Shown piece by piece: positions 1-5,420 of a DNA stretch of 7,343 bases. The DNA is from Acidobacteriota bacterium (lineage in GTDB: Bacteria > Acidobacteriota > Aminicenantia > Aminicenantales > Aminicenantaceae), in contig JAUWSR010000195.1 in the NCBI GenBank assembly GCA_030609975.1, positions 1 through 7,343 of the forward strand, in the 5' to 3' direction. A program made the translations under genes and the position numbers. The notes beneath the pieces are model-generated. The model was not told where the DNA came from. It worked only from the letters and a program-made list of their open reading frames with translations, and did no database searches. The stretch's first letter is position 1. Every line of letters starts with the position of its first letter.

Positions 1-35
1 AGGGGAGGTACCTTCCGTCTTTAAATTCTGGTGTT

Positions 36-2153
36 TTAGGATTGAAGGATGATGCGGGCATCGACAGTCGTACATCCCTGTCCTTTTTCGAAGACCAGCA
101 AAGGATTGATATCAAGTTCTTTGATCTCTTCGAAATCCGTGACCAGTTGAGACAATCGCTTTAAGCAGTCTTCCACGGCTGCCGTGTCATAGGGAGGCTC
201 TCCCCGAAAACCCTCGAAGATCTTATGCGCTATGGTTCGCTTGATCATCATTTTAGCCGCCAACTCCCGTATGGGTGCCAACCGGAAGGTAACATCTTGA
301 AGGGCTTCTACATAGATCCCGCCCAAGCCGAACATCAGGATGGGCCCGAATTGGGGGTCCCGATTCATTCCCAGTATGACCTCTTTCCCTGGAGGCGCCA
401 TTTTTTCAACCACAACGCCTAGGATGCGCGCTTTTGGATTCTTGGCGCGCACGCTCTGGTTGATATCTTTATAAGCTTTTCGGACATCGCTGACATTATT
501 AAGATTGAGCTTGACGCCGCCGAAATCGAATTTGTGGATGACGTCCTGCGAAGCGATCTTTATCGCCACCGGGAATCCAAGCTGACTGGCTGCTTGAATG
601 GCCTGTCCGGAGGTCTTAGCGAAAGCATAAGGGATCACAGGAAATCCGTAGGTTTGCAGAACGGCATAGGCTTCGTGTTCCAGAAGAAAGGAACGGCCTG
701 TGCTCTTTACCGAATCAATGATATTTCTGGCTTTAGCCTTTTCCACCCGGTATTTTTTTATCCCTGTTTCGGCTCGCTGCAGCCATTGTGTAAAACGTGT
801 CATTTCCGCCAGGGCTCGTGCTGCCGATTCGGGGAAGCGATAGGCCGGAATCCCATGAGCTTCGAGAATATCGATGCCGCGCGAAACGTCATATACGCCT
901 AAAAAGCAGCAGACAACCGGCTTGGAGTTTTCTTTTGTGACCTTAACAATAGCGTGTGCTATCTTTTCGACATCGGTGAATGCGGTGGGCGTCAGGATGA
1001 CGATAGCTGCATGCAGATCCTTGTCTTTGAGGATCTCCCTCAAGGTGGCTTCATATTGTTCGTGCTGCGCCTCGGCAATAAGATCGATGGGATTGTTCAG
1101 GCTCACAGCCTCGGAGAGATGCTGGCGGAGGGCCTTTTTAAGGCGCGGAGGGAAGGGGGCGACTTTCAGTCCATGCTGGATACAGGTATCTGTCGCTAGG
1201 ATCCCTGGTCCACCGGAATTGGTGACAATGGCTACGTTGGCGCCTTTGGGGAGGGGCTGGCTGGAGAAAGCCTTGACATAATCCGATACTTCCTCCAAGG
1301 TGTTGCCGCGTATCACTCCTGATTGTTCGAAAATGGCGTCGTAAACACGGTCAGAACCTGCGAGCGAACCTGTATGAGAGGATGCGGCCTTGGCCCCGAT
1401 CAAAGTACGCCCGGCCTTAAGAGCGATAATGGGTTTGGGATTTTGAACGTGGCTGGTGATGCTTCGGGCGATCGACATAAATTTTCTGCCATCGACCAAG
1501 TCTTCGAGATACATGAGGATCACGTCGGTTTTGGGATCGTCTTTGAGATATAGCAAAAGTTCATTTTCATTGAGACCGGCCTTGTTGCCCATGGAGATAA
1601 ACTTGGAGAATCCGATGTTAGACTCTTTCGCATAATCCAGGACAGCTACACACAAGGCTCCGCTTTGGGAGATGAAGGCGATATTCCCTTCCTCAGGCAT
1701 TTGTGTGCCAAAAGTGGCGTTTAAGGAGGAGTCGGGATCGGCGTTGATAATACCCAGGCAATTGGGGCCGACCAATGCAATGTCGTGTTTTCGCATGATC
1801 TTCTGGATCCGCTGTTCCAGTTCGATGCCGGCGCCTCCCACTTCTTTGAAACCGGCTGAAATGATGAGCGCGGCCTTGATGCTTTTCTGACCGCATTCTT
1901 CCAGAACCTCGGGGACGAGAGAAGCGGGAACCAGGATCACCGCTAGATCCAGCACATCCGGGATCTCGATCACGTTGGTGTAACATTTGATTCCCAAGAT
2001 GCTCCGGGCTTTGGGATTGACGGGATAGACCACTCCTTGAAAGCGGCTGTCGATCAGATTGGCCAGTAGAGAGTGTCCCACGCTGCCGGGGTGTCGTGAG
2101 GCGCCCACCACAGCTATGGATTTCGGGTAAAAGACCGAATCTAGTTTTTTCAT
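36..2153 (-). CDS. ADP-forming acetate/acyl-CoA ligase (single-chain, NDP-forming acyl-CoA synthetase)
   Basis: Family role: interconverts acyl-CoA + ADP + Pi with acid + ATP + CoA, so it can make ATP from acetyl-CoA in the cytoplasm of fermenting or syntrophic cells. Seen, in order: an N-terminal CoA-binding Rossmann domain (residues about 5-135, SIAVVGASRHPGSVG at 12-26); a succinyl-CoA-ligase-like domain (about 150-295) with SSHTGSLAG, whose His260 fits the phospho-histidine; a second flavodoxin-like domain (about 303-460); and an ATP-grasp domain (about 485-705) with DVIHKFDFGGV, where His540 is the likely second phospho-carrier, and ELDINPLLV near the C-terminus. The 705-residue length fits the fused alpha-beta form. 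There is no C-terminal GNAT domain, so it is not a Pat-type protein acetyltransferase. The ATG start has GAGGA seven bases upstream. It is a lone gene divergent from the DUF362 gene. Acetate is the default substrate, but other short or aromatic acids cannot be excluded from sequence. Confidence 0.95.
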   Translation of the reverse strand: MKKLDSVFYPKSIAVVGASRHPGSVGHSLLANLIDSRFQGVVYPVNPKARSILGIKCYTNVIEIPDVLDLAVILVPASLVPEVLEECGQKSIKAALIISAGFKEVGGAGIELEQRIQKIMRKHDIALVGPNCLGIINADPDSSLNATFGTQMPEEGNIAFISQSGALCVAVLDYAKESNIGFSKFISMGNKAGLNENELLLYLKDDPKTDVILMYLEDLVDGRKFMSIARSITSHVQNPKPIIALKAGRTLIGAKAASSHTGSLAGSDRVYDAIFEQSGVIRGNTLEEVSDYVKAFSSQPLPKGANVAIVTNSGGPGILATDTCIQHGLKVAPFPPRLKKALRQHLSEAVSLNNPIDLIAEAQHEQYEATLREILKDKDLHAAIVILTPTAFTDVEKIAHAIVKVTKENSKPVVCCFLGVYDVSRGIDILEAHGIPAYRFPESAARALAEMTRFTQWLQRAETGIKKYRVEKAKARNIIDSVKSTGRSFLLEHEAYAVLQTYGFPVIPYAFAKTSGQAIQAASQLGFPVAIKIASQDVIHKFDFGGVKLNLNNVSDVRKAYKDINQSVRAKNPKARILGVVVEKMAPPGKEVILGMNRDPQFGPILMFGLGGIYVEALQDVTFRLAPIRELAAKMMIKRTIAHKIFEGFRGEPPYDTAAVEDCLKRLSQLVTDFEEIKELDINPLLVFEKGQGCTTVDARIILQS

Positions 2154-2160
2154 TTGATTG

Positions 2161-2165
2161 TCCTC
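2161..2165 (-). promoter_or_regulatory. Ribosome binding site of the acyl-CoA ligase gene
   Basis: GAGGA on the minus strand, with a 7-nt spacer to the ATG at 2153-2151. It supports this ATG as the start of the 705-residue protein. Confidence 0.65.
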
Positions 2166-2185
2166 AAGTAAGTCAATGCTTCTCT

Positions 2186-2215
2186 AGAATACAGAATTTC
2201 CCGACCGAAATGCAA
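2186..2215 (-). promoter_or_regulatory. Possible sigma-70-type promoter for the acyl-CoA ligase gene
   Basis: On the minus strand TTGCAT (2215-2210) and TATTCT (2191-2186) are 18 bases apart, each matching four of six consensus positions. Transcription would start about 25 bases upstream of the ATG. The match is weak and rests on position as much as on sequence. Confidence 0.3.
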
Positions 2216-2271
2216 TTCACAAATTACCAGGCAAACGTTGATCAGCCTTTCTCCCAAAGTAATCCGGAATA

Positions 2272-2297
2272 CGGAACTTGTATTTGTGAGGGTTCCG
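2272..2297. other. Small inverted repeat (hairpin) in the intergenic region
   Basis: CGGAAC (2272-2277) pairs with GTTCCG (2292-2297) in a perfect 6-bp stem around a 14-base loop; two further G-T pairs could extend it inward. A run of five T follows at 2305-2309, seven bases after the stem, too far for a standard intrinsic terminator, and no plus-strand gene ends upstream. It may be a protein-binding site or chance. Confidence 0.25.
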
Positions 2298-2309
2298 AGA
2301 CCGATTTTT

Positions 2310-2327
2310 CCAATTGGGTTTTAAAAC
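2310..2327. repeat. Two abutting palindromes, possible operator
   Basis: CCAATTGG (2310-2317) and GTTTTAAAAC (2318-2327) are perfect palindromes lying directly side by side. They sit immediately upstream of where the -35 box for the TATAAT at 2351 would fall, a usual place for a regulator to bind. No regulator gene is in the window, so the role is inferred from position only. Confidence 0.3.
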
Positions 2328-2356
2328 TGGTTTATTGAGAGACGACGGTATATAAT
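2328..2356 (+). promoter_or_regulatory. Possible promoter for the DUF362-nitroreductase unit
   Basis: A perfect TATAAT at 2351-2356 is preceded at 17-base spacing by TGGTTT (2328-2333), a poor -35 box matching two of six positions. There is no extended -10 TGn. If it is used, the leader before the DUF362 start would be about 135 bases. The -10 match could be chance in an A+T-rich gap, or the promoter may need an activator. Confidence 0.3.
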
Positions 2357-2484
2357 TTAAGCTGCTGTTTAAGTGACGACATTTTCTATTAGCCTGGATT
2401 ATTCATGAGTTGAGGTTGCTGCAGCGGCGAGGAAGTGGCCCCTGAAGGTGTCGGTAAATTTCATGAAAAAGTCAGGTTAGTTAC

Positions 2485-2490
2485 AGGAGG
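2485..2490 (+). promoter_or_regulatory. Ribosome binding site that sets the DUF362 start at ATG 2496
   Basis: AGGAGGTGA (2485-2493) is a near-perfect match to the 16S rRNA 3' end. It lies 5 bases (from AGGAGG) upstream of ATG 2496. The in-frame GTG at 2490 lies inside this site, so it cannot be the start. Confidence 0.85.
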
Positions 2491-2495
2491 TGAGA

Positions 2496-3494
2496 ATGAA
2501 GCAGAATAGATCAACCTTAAACCGCCGGGATTTTATCAAAGGAACCGTGGTGGGTTTGGCCGGATTGTCTGCTGTGAATATTCGTTCTCGGGCGAGCTTC
2601 AACTCGACCAAGACGGCGAAGATTGCCCTGGTTAAAACGTCCGATCGTGTGGCTGGTGTGAATGAGTGTCTTAAGCTTTTCAGCTATCAGCCGGTTCGGG
2701 ATAAAAATGTCTACATCAAACCCAACCTCAATACGGCGGATCCCGCCCCGGGTTCGACCCATAATGACACACTAAGGCAGTTGGTTAAGGCTATCCATGA
2801 CCAAGGTGCTGCCAAGGTGTCGGTCGGGGACCGCAGCGGCCCCCAACCAACGGCTGAAGTCTTGGAAACCAAAGAACTACCTGCCATGGCAGAAGAGCTG
2901 GATTTTGAGCTTATGAATTTTTCAGAATTGAGCGCCCAACACTGGGTGTTGCAGCATCCCAAGGAAAGTCATTGGCCGGACGGATTTCTGTTTGCCCGTC
3001 CTGTCCTGGAATCTGGGTATACGATCTCCACCTGCTGCCTAAAAACTCACCAATACGGCGGTGTTTTTACCATGTCCCTTAAGCTCTCCGTGGGATTGCT
3101 TCCGCGTACTCAGATGAGAGAACTTCACAATTCTCCTGATATGCGAAAGATGATCGCTGAGATCAATACAGCCTATCAGCCTCAGCTGATCGTAATGGAT
3201 GGGATCGAGGTGTTTGTAGACGGCGGGCCCATGGAGGGCACACGCAGGAAGGCAGACCTTTTCCTGGCTGGAGATGACCGAGTCGCTATCGATGCTGTTG
3301 GGCTGGCCGTTCTGAAAGAATTAGGGGCCAACGAAGCCATCATGGGGCGGAAGATCTTCGCACAAGAGCAAATCCAGAGGGCGGCGGAATTGGGCCTGGG
3401 CGTTCAGTCTTCCGAACAGATAGAATTCGTGACACCCGATCGTGCCAGTAAACTCTACTCGGATAAGATTCGCACAATTCTCGACAAGGGGTGA
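2496..3494 (+). CDS. Tat-exported DUF362 domain protein
   Basis: The molecular function of this family is not established. The 332-residue protein opens with a twin-arginine signal: NRRDFIKG (residues 9-16), a hydrophobic stretch to about residue 29, and a possible cleavage after SRA (31-33). Export to or beyond the periplasmic side as a folded, perhaps cofactor-bearing protein is therefore expected. The DUF362 core follows: YIKPNLN (73-79) with PGSTHNDT, VSVGDRSG (108-115), CCLKTHQYGG (179-188) with SLKLSVG, MDGIEVFVDGGPMEG (233-247), then DDRVAIDAVG (259-268). Some family members carry an attached 4Fe-4S ferredoxin domain; here only Cys58, Cys179 and Cys180 are visible, with no CxxCxxC cluster motif. 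The start is ATG 2496, fixed by the ribosome site; the GTG at 2490 is rejected. The nitroreductase gene follows within bases, so the two are probably co-translated. Confidence 0.88.
   Translation: MKQNRSTLNRRDFIKGTVVGLAGLSAVNIRSRASFNSTKTAKIALVKTSDRVAGVNECLKLFSYQPVRDKNVYIKPNLNTADPAPGSTHNDTLRQLVKAIHDQGAAKVSVGDRSGPQPTAEVLETKELPAMAEELDFELMNFSELSAQHWVLQHPKESHWPDGFLFARPVLESGYTISTCCLKTHQYGGVFTMSLKLSVGLLPRTQMRELHNSPDMRKMIAEINTAYQPQLIVMDGIEVFVDGGPMEGTRRKADLFLAGDDRVAIDAVGLAVLKELGANEAIMGRKIFAQEQIQRAAELGLGVQSSEQIEFVTPDRASKLYSDKIRTILDKG
3486..3494 (+). promoter_or_regulatory. Ribosome binding site favouring a TTG start at 3497 for the nitroreductase
   Basis: AAGGGGTGA, embedded in the last codons and stop of the DUF362 gene, pairs with the 16S rRNA 3' end through GGTGA plus a G-U and one more G. 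Its spacing to TTG 3497 equals that of AGGAGGTGA to ATG 2496 in the preceding gene. The alternative GTG at 3491 overlaps this site and has no Shine-Dalgarno of its own. Confidence 0.55.
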
Positions 3495-3496
3495 TT

Positions 3497-4093
3497 TTGG
3501 AAACACTTGATCTCATAATAGGCCGGCGCACAATCCGGCAGTTCAAACCGGATGCTGTCCCCGGTGTTTTGCTCAAGGATTTGGTTAATGCGGCCCGCTT
3601 GGCACCCTCCGCCTCCAATCGGCAGCCTCTGGAATTTCTGGTTGTGAGCGATCCCGCCATCTGCAAAGAGGTCTTTCCCCATCTAAAGTGGGCGGCTTAC
3701 ATCGCGCCTGCAGGGAATCCCCGACCTGGACAGGAACCAACCGCCTATGTCATTGTGTTGGTCAACTCCCAGGTTCGTGACAAAGGCTATGAATGGGATG
3801 CGGGAGCGGCTATCGAAAATATGATCATTACAGCCTGGAGCAAAGGAGTAGGGAGCTGCTGGTTGTTATCGATCGACAGAGAGGCGATCCGCTCAGTTGT
3901 GGGAATTCCTGAATCATACCGGATAGATTCTGTCTTGGCCCTGGGTTATCCAGCAGAGGAACCCGTGGTGGACGAACTGGTGGATTCGGTGGAATACTGG
4001 AAAGATGAAAACGGGCGCTTACATGTCCCCAAACGAAGTCTTCGGAATGTCATCCACATCAACCGCTTCGGAGCTAAGTCCCCGCAAGTGTGA
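3497..4093 (+). CDS. Nitroreductase-family FMN oxidoreductase
   Basis: A flavin oxidoreductase of the nitroreductase fold, normally a cytoplasmic FMN-bound dimer using NAD(P)H; the physiological substrate cannot be read from sequence. Seen (numbering from TTG 3497, 198 residues): GRRTIRQF near the N-terminus (about 9-16) for FMN phosphate binding, LAPSASNRQP (35-44), the typical flavin-contacting loop, WDAGAAIENM (100-109) with GVGSCWL (117-123) in the dimer core, and LALGYPAEEP (147-156). The C-terminal tail HVPKRSL...INRF is a further conserved-looking element. It has no fused ferredoxin domain and no signal peptide. A start at GTG 3491 would add two residues and overlap the DUF362 stop by 4 bases; I prefer TTG 3497 for its better ribosome site. 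The last 20 bases overlap the 3' end of pmbA on the opposite strand. Co-expression with the Tat-exported DUF362 protein is inferred from spacing. Confidence 0.9.
   Translation: METLDLIIGRRTIRQFKPDAVPGVLLKDLVNAARLAPSASNRQPLEFLVVSDPAICKEVFPHLKWAAYIAPAGNPRPGQEPTAYVIVLVNSQVRDKGYEWDAGAAIENMIITAWSKGVGSCWLLSIDREAIRSVVGIPESYRIDSVLALGYPAEEPVVDELVDSVEYWKDENGRLHVPKRSLRNVIHINRFGAKSPQV
4074..4093. other. Tail-to-tail overlap of the nitroreductase and pmbA genes
   Basis: The nitroreductase stop TGA is at 4091-4093 on the plus strand and the pmbA stop TAG is at 4076-4074 on the minus strand, so 20 bases code on both strands. There is no space for a terminator between them; I saw no hairpin with a T-run at the junction, so any termination signal lies inside a coding region or depends on Rho. 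Confidence 0.85.
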
Positions 4094-5420
4094 GCTCGGC
4101 GATCCGGATCGAAGGGCCGCTGATCGAGCTGCGGAAAATCAGATCGTCACCCACCATATCCATCGTGTTCAGGACAGTCCCCAAATTGCCTGAGATGGTC
4201 ATCTCGGAGACCGGATAGACGATCTCACCTTTTTCCACCCACAATCCGAACGCTCCCCGTGAGATATCGCCTGTGATGGGATTCAGACCATGCCCCAAAA
4301 CTCGCGTCAGGATCATGCCTTTGTCCAGAGACTTGATCATGGCTTGTGGAGAGGAGTCCCCGGCTTTGAGGAAAAAGTTGCTGGGACCAACACCGCTGCC
4401 GGCAGCATTACCGGTTGATTTGAGATCGAGCTTTTTAGCCGCGTAGGTGTTGCAAAGATAATTTTTCAAGATGCCGTCGGTTATCACCTCGGTTTGGCGA
4501 CAGGGGACACCCTCCGAATCAAAAGGTGCGGAACCAAGTTTTCTGGGAAGAAGCCCGTCATCGACCACATGGATGAGTTTGTTGCCGATCTGGGTCCCCA
4601 TTCTGTCGACCAAAAAAGAAGCGTGGTTGTAGATCGAAACGCCGGAAATACATGAGAAAAGGAAGCCCAGCAACCAGCTTGTCATCTCAGGTTCAAAGAC
4701 CACGGGGATATTTTGAGTGGGGATTTTCCGGGGATTGAGCTGCCTAAGCGTTCGCTGCACGGCGTTATGAGCGATCTCCTCTGGAGATTCCAAGTCCTGG
4801 AAGAACCTTTTGCCGGAGGACCAATAGCCTTCGACCAGATTATTGGTGTCCCCCGCCTGCAAACCTACGCCCAGAAGACAAAAGGTTTCAGGATATGAAT
4901 GTAAAAACCCGTTTGAGTTGGCCAGAACACTCCTGATCTCGCGTGTCTCGAAACTCGCTCCATGAGAATTCGAAATTTCTTTCACTGCCAAGGCCAGCGC
5001 TTCTGTTTGATGGGCTAAAGCGATCTTTGATTCGGAGCTGATTTCCGACACTGAGGGATCATATAGCTGTAAAGTTTCCAGTTCAAAAGTGGAGCTGCCC
5101 AGCTTCGGAAGGCCTACAAAGGGATCTGGATTTGCCAAGGTTGCCCGGGTTAGGGCATGTTCCAGCAGTCGCTCCAGCGTTTCAAGTTCCATGTCAGAAG
5201 ATGTGGCGCTTGCGACCTTGTTATCTTTATTTAAGCGGAAGGAGATATAGCGTGAACCGGCTTCGATCAGATTCTCGATTTCACCCAGGCGGACATCTAC
5301 GCTGAATTCACTTCCCTCCTGTACCGTGACTTCGATCTCATCAGCACCCTTTTTTATCCCATAAGCGACCATGTGCTCTGCCAGGTCGAGCAGTGAGAGT
5401 CTTTTGTGTGCTGTGCTCAA
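4074..5420 (-). CDS. pmbA: TldE/PmbA, non-catalytic partner of the TldD protease
   Basis: TldE pairs with TldD in a cytoplasmic heteromeric metalloprotease that degrades unfolded or linear peptides; in Escherichia coli this pair trims the microcin B17 leader and acts on the CcdA antitoxin. The 448 residues match the usual length. Seen (numbering from TTG 5420): an N-terminal alpha-beta domain with GADEIEVTVQEG (25-36) and GEIENLIEAG (46-55); then NHASFLVDRMGTQIGN (265-280), DSEGVPCRQTEVITDGIL (301-318), the family signature GDISRGAFGLWVEKGEI (384-400) and YPVSEMTISGNL (402-413). No HEXXXH metal motif is present: the corresponding stretch reads FEPEMTSWLLGF, as expected for TldE. The open frame extends 15 codons further to ATG 5465, but that codon has no properly spaced ribosome site and lies deep inside tldD. 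TTG 5420 has a perfect AGGAGG six bases upstream and overlaps the tldD stop as TTGA, so I chose it. Confidence 0.95.
   Translation of the reverse strand: MSTAHKRLSLLDLAEHMVAYGIKKGADEIEVTVQEGSEFSVDVRLGEIENLIEAGSRYISFRLNKDNKVASATSSDMELETLERLLEHALTRATLANPDPFVGLPKLGSSTFELETLQLYDPSVSEISSESKIALAHQTEALALAVKEISNSHGASFETREIRSVLANSNGFLHSYPETFCLLGVGLQAGDTNNLVEGYWSSGKRFFQDLESPEEIAHNAVQRTLRQLNPRKIPTQNIPVVFEPEMTSWLLGFLFSCISGVSIYNHASFLVDRMGTQIGNKLIHVVDDGLLPRKLGSAPFDSEGVPCRQTEVITDGILKNYLCNTYAAKKLDLKSTGNAAGSGVGPSNFFLKAGDSSPQAMIKSLDKGMILTRVLGHGLNPITGDISRGAFGLWVEKGEIVYPVSEMTISGNLGTVLNTMDMVGDDLIFRSSISGPSIRIAELTLAGT

Larger units (their letters stand above)
2154..2495. other. Divergent intergenic region without a gene
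   Basis: This 342-base gap separates the leftward acyl-CoA ligase from the rightward DUF362 gene and must hold the 5' control regions of both. It looks richer in A and T than the genes around it. It contains a weak promoter candidate each way, two abutting palindromes (2310-2327), a hairpin (2272-2297) and a third short palindrome, TTTCATGAAA, at 2459-2468. No open frame here has a ribosome site and a recognisable product; the ATG at 2404 is followed by a stop after one codon. About 140 bases lie between the plus-strand TATAAT and the DUF362 start, long enough for a structured leader, but I recognised no riboswitch class. Confidence 0.7.

Noticed and set aside
3..16. Near-palindrome around GGTACC at the left edge, considered as terminator of the acyl-CoA ligase gene
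   Set aside because: It has no loop and no following T-run on the minus strand; only 35 bases lie beyond the stop, too little to judge.
1693..1986. 97-codon minus-strand frame inside the acyl-CoA ligase gene
   Set aside because: It is another frame of a gene with clear domain content; its translation is arginine/glycine-rich and low in recognisable structure, typical of a shadow frame.
2272..2309. Hairpin followed by five T read as an intrinsic terminator
   Set aside because: The stem is only six pairs with a 14-base loop, the T-run is seven bases away, and no plus-strand gene ends upstream.
2096..2338. 80-codon plus-strand frame running from the acyl-CoA ligase start into the intergenic gap
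   Set aside because: Begins antisense inside a real gene, has no plausible ribosome site or family resemblance.
2435..2452. Possible sigma-54 promoter around TGGCCCCTGAAGGTGT
   Set aside because: The -12 GC doublet is missing at the required 10-base distance from the GG, and the distance to the gene is short.
2496..3494. DUF362 protein as an iron-sulfur ferredoxin-type protein
   Set aside because: Only three cysteines are present and none form a CxxCxxC cluster motif.
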